From assembly GCA_963831645.1 (NCBI GenBank), contig CAWHQZ010000014.1, positions 62,001 to 126,000 of the forward strand: 64,000 nt of DNA. The letters are read 5' to 3'. Shown here in pieces: positions 9,198 through 17,688 of the stretch. The position numbers and the translations under genes are program-made. The stretch comes from CAWHQZ01 sp963831645 (lineage in GTDB: Bacteria > Pseudomonadota > Alphaproteobacteria > Rhizobiales > Aestuariivirgaceae). Each line of letters starts with the position of its first letter. The first letter of the stretch is position 1. Under the pieces are notes generated by a model that did not search any database, had not been told where the DNA came from, and saw only the letters and a program-made list of their open reading frames with translations.

Positions 9198-10367
9198 TCA
9201 GCTGCGCGTAGCAAGGTTAAACCAAAAACGGTCAAGGCTTTCGTCACCGCCGAACAGCGTGGTGAAGATCGTACTGTCAGCCAAGAGAATGTCGCCAGCA
9301 CGGGTTCCATTCGGAGGCATCCACGCAAAGCAATTGAATTCACGATTTCCAGCCTCGGTAAATGGATGAGGCCTCGACATATCGATGGGTTGCCTCGCCA
9401 GCACTTGAATCGATTTCGTGTCTTCAGTGGTCAGTGCATAGTGGGGCAGATGCGGATGGAAGTTGAACGTTGGCACACCCGTCAACCATCCGCGCGTATC
9501 GAGATCGCGCATAGCGTTCAGGGGCGCAATCTGATTGGTTCCCTCGACGACCGCGGGACGCAAGCCCCAGCGGTTTTCCACCGGCACACCAAGCCCTTTC
9601 ATCAGCGAGCGCGTGTATTTGCCAAAACGCTGCTGGCGGGGGACTAGTGGATCGCGGTGATGAGCATATTCCATCTGGAGGTCCGCCAGCTCGCCGGATG
9701 CGCCCACATCGTGATGGGGTCCGATGATCAAGCAAGTGCCTTCCCGGGTGAGAAATTTCTGTAACGCTTCAATCTCCTCCGGAGCGGCTTCCTGCTCCGT
9801 GACCATGTGATCAAGGCCAAACACCAAGAGCGTGTCGGTGTCGTCGAGGATTCTCTCGTCGAGCGGCAACCGCTGCCCTGCTTGGTCTATCCGCTGATAG
9901 TCAATAGCGGGATGCCCAGTTACCTCGCTCACCAAACTTTGGAACCTCACGATGGACAGGTGAAAGAGTTCCAACGTACCGGCGATACCCTGCAGAAACA
10001 TCTGCTCGGAGAATTCATCAGTCTCATACTCCGGCCATGCAACGCGGCGGACCTCGGTCATCGTCGAGAAGCGATTGTCCAGTTCCGTCACATCGCGGTT
10101 GGACTCCCAAGGATAACTCCAGGACCAATAAACGCTGAATCGGCGACGACCCGGTGTGTATTTTCGCGGGGTGTTAATTTGATTATACGTACGCGGAGAA
10201 TTCTTGATTGTGATTTTGAGATCTTGAAACGAAGTCGGCAGGCTTTGATTCTGATCGCCGGACGTTTGAGCCAGGACGGGATTGGCCAACAACGGACTGA
10301 GGCTGGCACCTAGCGCAAGCCGATTTACATCTCGCCGGTTCAACTCTGGCATTTTAGGTTTGGGCAT
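9198..10367 (-). CDS. Tat-exported protein of unknown function
   Basis: This 389-residue open frame is intact. It starts with a twin-arginine leader (NRRDVNRLALGASLSPLLA, then an Ala-rich ANPVLAQ cleavage region at about residue 35), so the folded protein should be exported to the periplasm by the Tat route. The middle (DDTDTLLVFGLD, then EIEALQKFLTREGTCLIIGPHHD at about residues 200-250) resembles the Rossmann-like glutamine-amidotransferase fold used by some secreted ThuA/GATase-like proteins, but no catalytic triad is obvious. Tat export fits a cofactor-dependent peroxidase partner: it is first in the three-gene group with the DyP gene. Confidence 0.72.
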   Translation of the reverse strand: MPKPKMPELNRRDVNRLALGASLSPLLANPVLAQTSGDQNQSLPTSFQDLKITIKNSPRTYNQINTPRKYTPGRRRFSVYWSWSYPWESNRDVTELDNRFSTMTEVRRVAWPEYETDEFSEQMFLQGIAGTLELFHLSIVRFQSLVSEVTGHPAIDYQRIDQAGQRLPLDERILDDTDTLLVFGLDHMVTEQEAAPEEIEALQKFLTREGTCLIIGPHHDVGASGELADLQMEYAHHRDPLVPRQQRFGKYTRSLMKGLGVPVENRWGLRPAVVEGTNQIAPLNAMRDLDTRGWLTGVPTFNFHPHLPHYALTTEDTKSIQVLARQPIDMSRPHPFTEAGNREFNCFAWMPPNGTRAGDILLADSTIFTTLFGGDESLDRFWFNLATRS

Positions 10368-10987
10368 TGGATCGATGGCATTCGAAGAAATACATTAGAG
10401 AGCATTTGCAGACCAGAAGAACCTTGATCTGTATCAAGATAATGCGGACCAGGTGATCTTTGATGCTCAAGTTCGCTCCTGAACGCCACTGAGCCGCCAG
10501 CACCAAGTTTGCAGACCGCAATCTGGACGGGGGCCGAAGTCCGCTCTTGTGAAGGTTTTCGGATGCCGGCCACTCGCAAACGATGCCGTGTGCTCCGGTG
10601 GCCGGCGTACGAAAACCTCCAAAGGAAACCGCGGGAAAGAGGGCGCCGATCGTGCCGAGCGCCTTGCGCTATTGAGACTTGAGGCGCTGCGCCTGATCTC
10701 AAAGAACTGTCGTCCTCGAACGCGTACACAACTTGGACGTTTACGGCACGGAATTTGCTATATGGGGAAAGTAACTTTCGCCTCATTTGTGATTTCAAAG
10801 AGTTAGGCGTGGTAAAAATATCACCTGCGACAACTTCCAGTTTAAGAGCCTCACAAACGACCTTGGCGGACAGGCCAAGGCGAAAAAAAATCTCTGGCCC
10901 GGAAGCGGTCATTGATCAGTGTCTTTCTCTGGTTGGAGGCTGTTTCACTGCTTCATGTCACGATTAACAATACCCGAGCCACCTCGA
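10368..10987. other. 620-bp interval without a convincing gene
   Basis: Several short open frames occur on both strands but none shows a recognisable motif, plausible start signal or coding-like composition. The one clear structure is the large imperfect hairpin at 10551-10620. The interval is also AT-richer than its surroundings at 10740-10830. Confidence 0.5.
10551..10620. repeat. Large imperfect palindrome (24-nt arms)
   Basis: The left arm (GAAGGTTTTCGGATGCCGGC at its start) and the right arm, read inward, (GGAGGTTTTCGTACGCCGGC at its start) match at 20 of 24 positions around a 22-nt loop. No T-run follows on either strand, so it is not a classic terminator. Candidate roles are a palindromic repeat of the RPE/REP type or a structured RNA. 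Confidence 0.6.
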
Positions 10988-11848
10988 TCATCGGGCCGGA
11001 AACAGGAAGGTCATCCCGAGCCTGGCGCCGAAACCATGGGGACCGGTGTCGGGAAAGTCCATCCAATAGCGCACGCCGCCAACGATGCTGACCGGCTGCC
11101 CCCCAACCTTGACAATCTTGGAGGCCAGGAAGTTGATCGGTGCCAACCATTCGCCAGTCTCCCAGTCGTAGGTACTTTCGCTCTGGAGCGTAAAGGTCCA
11201 CGCCTGCGGTGTCGTATAGGCGATAAAGGGCTGCAGGTATGTTTGGTCGAAATCGGCGCGGTCGGCGTCGCCGGCGAAGGACCAGATGTGGTTGGCGAGA
11301 ATGCCGACCGTCCAGCCACTGCCCTGCCAGGCAATAACCCCGGTCGGACCTGCGCCCCATTTCTCGGCGCCGAGCAGCTCATCGGTTGCGGTCGGCAGCA
11401 GAAAGATTGGCCCCGCTCCCAAGGTAAAGCCATTGAATGTTTGGCTTGGCGAAAAATAAAGTCCTTCCGTCGTGTCGCGCAGACCGGACTGCGAGCCGGC
11501 GCCGGGAAAGAGGTCGTTCTGGCTAAACATTACGGGAAGGATTGTTCGCGAGATGACATACCAGTCGGGATTGAGCGTAATCGGCACTACCGGTTGGATG
11601 TTCACAAACCATTGGGAACCATCTCTCTCCGGACCGACATTGCCGTTGTAGTTTCCGAAGAACGGTACGCTGATGAGGGCAGCGAGCGGGTTGGCGAGCT
11701 CTTCGGCCAGAGCTTCGCTGTCATCCTGCGCAAGCGCAGCCCCAGCCCCCCCAAAGAGTGCGGCAGCCACGGCTAAAGCAACTAGCGCATGCTTCGGGTC
11801 TACCTTAGGCGAACCGATCATGTGCATGGATGAATTCGGTGCGGTCAT
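10988..11848 (-). CDS. Outer-membrane transporter-like protein (MetA/phenol-degradation channel type)
   Basis: A 286-residue protein with a signal peptide (ALVALAVAAALFGGAGAALA, cut before QDD) and a beta-strand-rich body full of alternating aromatic/polar stretches. The body contains NIQPVVPITLNPDW, GLGP-like turns and an aromatic C-terminal strand (FGARLGMTFLFPAR). These match the family often labelled putative phenol-degradation transporter or 'neuromedin U', beta-barrel proteins of the outer membrane. The start at 11848 is chosen for its GAGGAG ribosome site. It is on the same strand as the DyP group but 620 bp upstream of it, so co-transcription is unlikely to be tight. The substrate is unknown. 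Confidence 0.68.
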   Translation of the reverse strand: MTAPNSSMHMIGSPKVDPKHALVALAVAAALFGGAGAALAQDDSEALAEELANPLAALISVPFFGNYNGNVGPERDGSQWFVNIQPVVPITLNPDWYVISRTILPVMFSQNDLFPGAGSQSGLRDTTEGLYFSPSQTFNGFTLGAGPIFLLPTATDELLGAEKWGAGPTGVIAWQGSGWTVGILANHIWSFAGDADRADFDQTYLQPFIAYTTPQAWTFTLQSESTYDWETGEWLAPINFLASKIVKVGGQPVSIVGGVRYWMDFPDTGPHGFGARLGMTFLFPAR

Positions 11849-12223
11849 GGGCTCCTCGCTTTTCTCGCGTGGATGCGCTTTCGCTAGCCCATTAGGGCAG
11901 CGACACGATAGCACCGATCATGAGTCGGTAACACACTATGGGCTTCGACGGCAGTCTCGGTCGGAAGTTGATGCCGGATCGTGATCGCAACGCCTGGGAG
12001 TGCGAGCAGAACGATCTGCTCAAGCGAATCCACTAATCCACTGGGACGTGCTGTGGGCTAGGCCAGATGTTGAGGCGCCACGTTGGTTCTCGACTGAGGG
12101 TCCGGTGTTCAAGAGCGCCAGCAACCCGTCCGAGCTTATGATTGGGGCGATGTACTCATCGATGGCGTTATGCCGATGCTCCAAGGGGTACCTTCATGGG
12201 CCCTACTTCTACCGCCATTGGCG
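11849..12223. other. Interval with no supported gene
   Basis: Between the outer-membrane protein gene and tRNA-Leu scar copy 2 I see only short open frames without motifs. The segment is probably promoter region for 10988-11848 plus degraded sequence. Confidence 0.45.
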
Positions 12224-12387
12224 TGACCAACTAAAAAGGCTAAGCATCTACCTCTTGGAAACGAGCATTACCTGCGACTAGCCAGAGACTAATTAGAACT
12301 AATAGACTGACATAAAACATGAATCGATAAGACTCAAAATTTGCTGCTCGCAAGGGCGTGGGGGTTCAACTCCCTCCAGGGGCACCA
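12224..12387 (+). repeat. tRNA-Leu 3'-end repeat, copy 2
   Basis: 12331-12387 repeats the tRNA-Leu 3' end (anticodon-loop-like ACTCAAAAT, variable arm, GTTCAA T loop, GGGGCACCA). Upstream to 12224 it is nearly identical to 4050-4160, differing by small indels such as an extra TTTG run in copy 1 after CGAGCAT. The T loop carries A for G compared with copy 1. This is a displaced fragment and not a tRNA gene. Confidence 0.78.
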
Positions 12388-12541
12388 GCAACCGCGTCGC
12401 GTCATGAACGCTGAGCCGCACCGCAATAGCCGTGCTGGTCACCACGCTTGCAAACTAAATACTTATTGGATTGGCGCAACTTCCAGTTGACATTCGTTGT
12501 CGCCTATCGGACGATAATACCCTCGATCAATGGAGGTAAGT

Positions 12542-12733
12542 ATGCCTGCCAACCCTGCTACGGTTGCGAAATTGCTCGATGCACTAAATGACCCGAAAAA
12601 TAAGCTCGCCGCAGCGAAGGACGATCCAGCTCTTGGTCCGCTTCTTTCCAAATTGGACGCAAGTGATCTAGACGCACTCCGAAAACTTGCCAACGACGCC
12701 GGGACGCTATCCTTTTGCAACGGTACGAAATAG
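12542..12733 (+). CDS. 63-aa small protein of unknown function, facing a radical SAM gene
   Basis: The frame starts at ATG 12542 behind an excellent ribosome site (GGAGGTAAGT, 12533-12542). It encodes an acidic, Leu/Asp/Ala/Lys-rich helical peptide (MPANPATVAKLLDALNDPKN at its start) ending SFCNGTK with a single cysteine six from the end. No transmembrane stretch. It ends 46 bp from the 3' end of the radical SAM/SPASM pseudogene on the opposite strand. Small peptides beside SPASM enzymes are often modified-peptide precursors, but convergent orientation and lack of a core repeat weaken that. It could equally be an orphan small protein. Confidence 0.6.
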   Translation: MPANPATVAKLLDALNDPKNKLAAAKDDPALGPLLSKLDASDLDALRKLANDAGTLSFCNGTK

Positions 12734-13283
12734 ATAACGTTCAATACACGGGGCCAAACTCATTGGATTCGGGGCTGCCTCACTGTATGGCGGCCTCGAG
12801 TCCTCTTTTTACATTCGCAAACAAGCTTTTGTAGACATTACACATGGGGTCCTTTCCTTCCGGCCTTCCGGTGTCCGCTATTCTATAGAAGACACAACCG
12901 CCATTACAGACTACCTTGAATTCACAGATGCGACAATCCGGATGCAGCTGACGCGCGCGCGCGAAAAACGCTGCGGCGCGTTTGTTGCCCACAATTTGCG
13001 CCATGCTCTGTTCCTTAATATTACCTAATTGAAACTCCTTGTTCCCAGTTAGTCTATCGCAGCAGGGGGTGACCACTCCTTGCCCGTTTATGCCCAGATG
13101 CTTGCTGCAACTTCCGTCCACCCAACACAAACGTGCGCGTGTCGTCACCAGCTTATCGAGAATTAATTCAAACAACATCGGTGAGAAGTCGTGGGGAACT
13201 TCCCCCATCGCCCAGTCCAGAAAAAGCTCTCTATATTTCGACCATACTCCTCTGGTACACGGCAGCCTCCCTTTCTAAATAAT

Positions 13284-14577
13284 GGGCACCTCGAAAAATA
13301 CCTCTAGCCATGGCGTTGCAAATCAGAATTCGGTGATTTGCGCGGGATGCTGCTGGCAGGGACGGTTTATGGGTCAGATAGGGTTTTACGATCTCAACGA
13401 TCGGCTTGCGGCGATCAGCGCCAAAGGCGATCCGCTTGAACTGATTAAGGCGACGGTTCCGTGGGAGAGTTTTCGGACCGAGATCGAGGCGGTTACGCGA
13501 CTGAAGCCTGATGAGAGGAAGAGCGCCGCCGGCCGCAAGCCCTACGACGCGATCCTGATGTTCAAGATTCTGGTGCTGCAGACTTTGCACAACCTGGCCG
13601 ACGAGCAGCTTGAATACCTGATCCGCGACCGGCTCTCGTTCATGCGTTTTCTTGACCTTGGGCTGGAGGACCCTGTGCCGGACGCGTCCACGGTGTGGCT
13701 GTTCCGCGAGGCGCTGGCGAAAGCCGGACTGGTAGCCAAGCTGTTCGCGCTGTTCAACCAGCACCTGGAGGCCAAAGGTTATATCGCGCGCGGCGGCCAG
13801 ATCGTCGACGCCACGATCGTTTTGGCGCCCATACAACGCAACAGCCGGAGCGAGAACGAGGCGATCAAGGCCGGCGAGACGCCGGAAGCCTGGGAGGCGA
13901 ACCCAGCCAAGAACGCCCAGAAGGACAAGGATGCGCGCTGGACCAAGAAGCACGACCAGAGCTTCTACGGCTACAAGAACCACATCAGCATCGACCGCAA
14001 GCACAAGCTCATCCGCCGCTACGCGCCGACCGACGCCAGCGTGCATGACAGCCAGAAGCTCGATGACGTGCTGGACCGGTCCAACACCAGCATCCAGGTG
14101 TGGGCCGACAGCGCCTACCGTTCGGCCGAGACCGAGGCCACGCTCAAGGCGCAAGGCTACAAGAGCCGCGTCCATCGCCGGGCCTGGCGCGGCCGCCCAC
14201 TCTCAGAGCGCGAGCAGGTCGGCAACACCACGCGCTCGCGGGTGCGCGCCCGCGTCGAGCATGTGTTCGGCCATCAGCATACCTCGATGGGCGGCACGAT
14301 TGTGCGCACCATCGGCATGGTGCGGGCCGCCGCCAAGATCGGGCTCATGAACCTGGTCTATAACATCAGCCGGCTGGCTCACCTCGAGCGGGTCGCGGCA
14401 GCTCCTGCCTGAGCCGATCAAGGGGCGGAGTCTGTCCGGCGTCGCGTAAAATGCCCCCGCGACGCCGAGCCGGGGGCCAAAACGGCCCCGAACGGGCCAC
14501 CCACAAGCACGACCGATGCGATCGCGCGCTCAAGGCCACGCTCAAAACGCCAATTCGGCGTATTATTCGAGGTGCCC
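13284..14577 (+). mobile_element. IS5-family insertion sequence, intact
   Basis: A 1294-bp element with terminal inverted repeats GGGCACCTCGAA (left, 13284; right, read inward from 14577, the same twelve bases) and a 4-bp TAAT duplication at 13280-13283 and 14578-14581. It holds one complete transposase gene. It interrupts the radical SAM gene and its transposase is the only complete transposase in the window, so this insertion is probably recent compared with the IS66 copy. Confidence 0.93.
13369..14412 (+). CDS. IS5-family DDE transposase
   Basis: 347 residues from ATG 13369. The longer upstream frame would run into the inverted repeat, so this start is preferred. An N-terminal DUF772-like domain (ILMFKILVLQTLHNLADEQL) is followed by the DDE core: VDATIVLAP (first Asp), KKHDQSFYGYKNHISID, VWADSAYRS (second Asp) and the RARVEHVFG region with the catalytic Glu. 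Length and motifs are those of an active enzyme, and no lesion is visible. Confidence 0.93.
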   Translation: MGQIGFYDLNDRLAAISAKGDPLELIKATVPWESFRTEIEAVTRLKPDERKSAAGRKPYDAILMFKILVLQTLHNLADEQLEYLIRDRLSFMRFLDLGLEDPVPDASTVWLFREALAKAGLVAKLFALFNQHLEAKGYIARGGQIVDATIVLAPIQRNSRSENEAIKAGETPEAWEANPAKNAQKDKDARWTKKHDQSFYGYKNHISIDRKHKLIRRYAPTDASVHDSQKLDDVLDRSNTSIQVWADSAYRSAETEATLKAQGYKSRVHRRAWRGRPLSEREQVGNTTRSRVRARVEHVFGHQHTSMGGTIVRTIGMVRAAAKIGLMNLVYNISRLAHLERVAAAPA

Positions 14578-15298
14578 TAATATTTCGATTTCGAGGTTCT
14601 TAAATTTGTTATCCTGTATCGCCTGTCTGACAAGGGGCCACTCCTCGGTATCGTCTGGCAATACGCATATCACTCCTGACGCCAAGCCACTTTCAGTTAG
14701 TAATTTGTAGCCTCTGGCCGCCGCGTCGAAGGTTCCGCACCCGCCCTTATCGACACGGTGTCGGTCATGAGTTTCTCTGCACACATCTATGCTGATCCCA
14801 ACAGATGCATGCGTTTTCTGAAACAGGTTAACCCATTCCTCGTCCACCAATACTCCATTCGTCTGCACGCGTGTGACACCCTTCTTTCCGTATAGTGCAC
14901 GGGTTTCTGCGATGAAGTTCAGGAGCTCGTGCATTCTTTCCTTACCAAGAAGAAGCGGCTCTCCACCATGCACGGTAACGTCAACATGACTTTCCGGCGT
15001 ATCCAGCGCATTCCTGATGATCTCGAAAAGGCTTTCACGATCCGGAAACTTCGAAACGTCGAAATTTCGCGTTGGACAATATGTACATCTTAAATTGCAG
15101 GCGTCGCCTACTGCCTTGAGCACGATGTTCCGGGTTGTCACGCTGTCATATCGCGGATCGATAAGTGGCATGAACACTTCGGCGGCGCGCAGCAAACTCT
15201 CGTCAATACGGCGCTTTAGCGCGACCAACGGTCCGTTTCTATGAAGCGAACCGCCCGCGACAGCCCACGCTCTCAGCGAGTTGCCAAGCTCCTGCATT

Positions 15299-16110
15299 TC
15301 ATCCATTCGCATCTCCGTGAGGCAGCGTCGCCTGCTTCAATCTCTCAATGTTCTGGAGAATGTAATTTTTTGCCAACTCGTCTGAAAATATGATATTTTC
15401 ATACGTCCACTTGTATTTGTGAGGCTGCCTCAACACCACGCTCTCTAGATGCCAGAATAGCGTCGATGGTTGCACATCGCCATCGAACTTGATGGGCTCC
15501 GAGAAAATCCTAACTCGCTTTCGTTCAGAACGTCCGTCAAAACAAGAACCGGCTTCAATCTAAGCTTCTTGATGACTATGAACGGCAAGTTTGAGTATGA
15601 GACTTCATAGCCAAGGAAATGGATACGGCTTCTTGATTTGCCTAGCGCATCGAACATCAGAACAACGTGATAATTATCACTACGAAACATTTGAATCATC
15701 TTGAGAACGGCAGAAAAGGTCATGTTGTCATGTATCTGCGCCAAACGCACCCCTTCACGGATCATCAATGATGCATAGGTATCGCTCATACGCTGATACA
15801 AAAAGGCAATGCGTATTCCGTAGCTGGATGCCACCGCCGAGAACACAATAGGATTTCCGAAATACGACGTGAGCCAAACAGTAGGCTCAGATGCCGCGTT
15901 CTCAAATAGAGCTATGAGGCTATTTTTGTTGCATATAGAAACAGAGGAAATATTGTTGGTTGCGTGGCAGAGTAGGTTGGAGTTTGATTGGCAAAAACTG
16001 CTTAGGGTGGCGAGATTGGCGTAGATACAACTCTCATCAAGCTTCCGCGAGAGACCTGCAAAGAAGGAGCTTGTCACTTCCAAGCTTAGGTTGGGTGTTA
16101 AATGAACCAT
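15299..16110 (-). pseudogene. LPLAT-like acyltransferase, frameshifted near its C-terminus
   Basis: The first frame (16110 or an upstream start at 16173, to about 15520) resembles the HtrB/LPLAT fold: YFGNPIVFSAVAS at the position of the usual HxGN/D block, RIAFLYQRMSD, VVLMFDALGKSRSRIHFLG and NLPFIVIKKLRLKPVL. A coherent continuation (IFSEPIKFDGDVQPSTLFWH to FSDELAKNYILQNIERL) lies in another frame down to 15299, so one shift near 15510 breaks it. The catalytic histidine of true HtrB/LpxL is not in the expected place (Tyr-Phe-Gly-Asn), so enzymatic activity would be doubtful even if intact. It overlaps the radical SAM gene, pointing to a shared operon. Confidence 0.6.
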
Positions 16111-16248
16111 CGCCTTGGCTAGTCGTCTTCTCGGAAGAGCAAAGATTGTAACTAGCCTCAGCCTGTCGCGCAAGCATCAGTAGTTTCGGCAACATCCAAC
16201 ATCCTGTGACCCGCCTGCCCGTCGTTATCGGCCATAAGCGCGCGCCGC

Positions 16249-16326
16249 AGCGCCTTCCCGCTCTTTGCCACCGGCCTCGGCGTGATGGGCGTGCTCGGAT
16301 GGCGAAGCAAGCGGAAGGCAAAAGGT
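16249..16326 (+). pseudogene. Remnant of a PEP-CTERM-like C-terminal sorting signal
   Basis: The plus frame encodes FPLFATGLGVMGVLGWRSKR with KAK following: a hydrophobic helix with the LFATGLG pattern, an aromatic, then a basic stop. This is the hallmark C-terminus of PEP-CTERM proteins, which EpsH/XrtA-type exosortases process. The VPLP-type motif that should precede it is lost (ARRSAF instead), and no signal peptide or body is present upstream. It is therefore only a tail. It sits between the LPLAT-like gene and tRNA scar copy 3. Confidence 0.5.
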
Positions 16327-16404
16327 CGTCGAGTTAGCCTAGCCATTCAGATTTGTCGTGCGGAATGTCGCTTAAGGGTCAATCGCGGCGGTCCAGCGAT
16401 ATCC

Positions 16405-16671
16405 ACCGCATGTCCGCTCTATCTGCAACTCCGGCCGATCATTACACCGCAGCGAGCCGACGCGTGTGTGTCATCCCCTGACGCCGCGCAAATGTCACCC
16501 GCCCGACGAAGACGGCGTAAGCATCTACCCTTCTCGGAAACGTGGATTCTTACCCTGCGACTAGCGAGAGACTTAACTACCGCTAACTTATTGAATTTTT
16601 GATGTAACCGTAAAAACTCAAAATCTGTTGCCCGCAAGGGCGTGCTGGTTCGAGTCCGGCCAGGGGCACCA
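16405..16671 (+). repeat. tRNA-Leu 3'-end repeat, copy 3 (best preserved)
   Basis: 16616-16671 reads like the 3' half of tRNA-Leu(CAA): anticodon-loop ACTCAAAATCTG, variable arm TTGCCCGCAAGGGCGT, T arm GCTGG-TTCGAGT-CCGGC (a paired 5-bp stem), acceptor strand CAGGGGC, then A and CCA. The 5' half (expected GCCCCTG acceptor strand and D arm) is missing. Upstream sequence from about 16405 resembles 3950-4160 in segments (ATGTCCGCTCT, CAACTCCGGC, GTAAGCATCTACC). The interval 16174-16707 holds this, the PEP-CTERM-like tail and no other gene. Confidence 0.8.
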
Positions 16672-16707
16672 ATGTGCCGCTCGAAACACCGCCATCTGGG
16701 TTGCAGT

Positions 16708-17106
16708 TCACTGCCGGCCTGATGCACGGCCGCTGGCGATGAAGTAGTGTGCGTCAAGTTCAGCAAAAAGCGCTGGGGATGTTGGCGCGGCCTGCTTTGG
16801 GTTGAAGCTAATTATAACTAGAAGCTTTGCGCGACTGGGAACAGGCCAAACGGTGCCCTGACACTTCCGCTGTTGAGTGTCGGGAAACCTTTCGCGTTCC
16901 GGCACCAGACGAATTTGCCAGTCCCGGTTCCATGGTCGGCTCAGGGCAAATTCCGCAATGACCATCGCATGGCGGATCGGCTGGTACTCTGAGCTGCAGA
17001 AGAATTCATCGGATGGGATAGAGCGGTTGAGTTCGCGTGCGAACGCGAGCAATGCCGATGCCTTCCACCACTTGTCTTCAAGCTGGTCCATGAACGCTGC
17101 GTTCAT
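16708..17106 (-). CDS. Hypothetical protein
   Basis: 132 residues from ATG 17106 (MNAAFMDQLEDKWWKASALL). The longer frame to 17217 has no better start. The middle is coherent (NRSIPSDEFFCSSEYQPIRH), mixing aromatic and charged residues as in a folded domain, while the last 35 residues look less ordered. No motif is recognisable. It lies between tRNA scar copy 3 and the 17281 gene on the opposite strand. Coding status is uncertain. Confidence 0.35.
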   Translation of the reverse strand: MNAAFMDQLEDKWWKASALLAFARELNRSIPSDEFFCSSEYQPIRHAMVIAEFALSRPWNRDWQIRLVPERERFPDTQQRKCQGTVWPVPSRAKLLVIISFNPKQAAPTSPALFAELDAHYFIASGRASGRQ

Positions 17107-17280
17107 AGCTTGGCAAGTGGACCGAACAGTGATTTGTTGATCCTCGCACAACGAATTTGTGGGAAACCGCTCTCCGGAGGCAAGGCTGCGGGAAGGAACT
17201 CCAGCGCGTCCCGCCAAACTGAATGATCCTTGCGCCGAATGTTGTGGTTAGCAGTTGGCAGGATATAAGCGGGAGCCGCA

Positions 17281-17688
17281 ATGGAGATCGCCGCGCCAGT
17301 GACCTCGTTACCTATCTACATCCCCGACCGTACCTACCCGGACGAGGAGGACAAGTCCGACGAGTTCAAGGCAGAGCTCGAGGCAGAGTACGAGCTCAGC
17401 ACCAAGTACGCGGACATCTGGCCGGGCGCATCCTTCCCCGCGTTCCTGATGGAGCTATCCGTTGCGGCGTGGCCGTATCTCGCGATGGTGATCTACGTGT
17501 TCTTTAAGGGGAAGGAAATCAAAGACAACCTCGACGCCTGGACTGAGCTGCTGGAGAAGATCACCCCATTCCGGAAGCACCGACCTTACTTCAAGCGAGA
17601 GGGGGCAGCGGTACTGGCGGTCGCTGCTGTCACTCAGGCATTGGGGGCGGCAGCCCCGGTCTATGCGACTGGTCGGCTACGCGCTTAA
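17281..17688 (+). CDS. Hypothetical membrane-associated protein, probably frameshifted at its end
   Basis: 135 residues. The N-terminal 45 are acidic (PDEEDKSDEFKAELEAEYEL). One hydrophobic stretch (LMELSVAAWPYLAMVIYVFF, about residues 56-75) suggests a single membrane segment. A Lys-rich KITPFRKHRPYFKRE follows, then an Ala-rich end that stops at 17688. The next frame (17663-17857) continues without a gap and looks coding, so the two may be one protein of about 190 residues broken by a frame change near 17665. No family recognised. Confidence 0.5.
   Translation: MEIAAPVTSLPIYIPDRTYPDEEDKSDEFKAELEAEYELSTKYADIWPGASFPAFLMELSVAAWPYLAMVIYVFFKGKEIKDNLDAWTELLEKITPFRKHRPYFKREGAAVLAVAAVTQALGAAAPVYATGRLRA

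Larger units (their letters stand above)
12780..15312 (-). pseudogene. Radical SAM/SPASM enzyme split by an IS5 element
   Basis: The N-terminal part (15312 to 14578) carries the SAM-cluster motif ACNLRCTYC and the glycine-rich VHGGEPLL. The C-terminal part (13279 to 12780) carries a SPASM-type cysteine set: CSKHLGINGQGVVTPCC, CRICEF and CNGGC. Together they make about 410 residues, the size of peptide-modifying or maturase SPASM enzymes. The IS5 element at 13284-14577 sits between them with a TAAT duplication. After conceptual excision a frame change still remains near the junction, so decay went further. Its start overlaps the end of the upstream LPLAT-like gene by 14 bp, indicating a former operon. 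Confidence 0.85.

Noticed and set aside
10340..10912. 190-codon minus-strand open frame
   Set aside because: It runs through a long hairpin, overlaps the start of the Tat-protein gene and has no motif or ribosome site.
16616..16671. A functional tRNA-Leu gene
   Set aside because: Only the 3' half (anticodon loop to CCA) is present; no acceptor 5' strand or D arm precedes any of the four copies.
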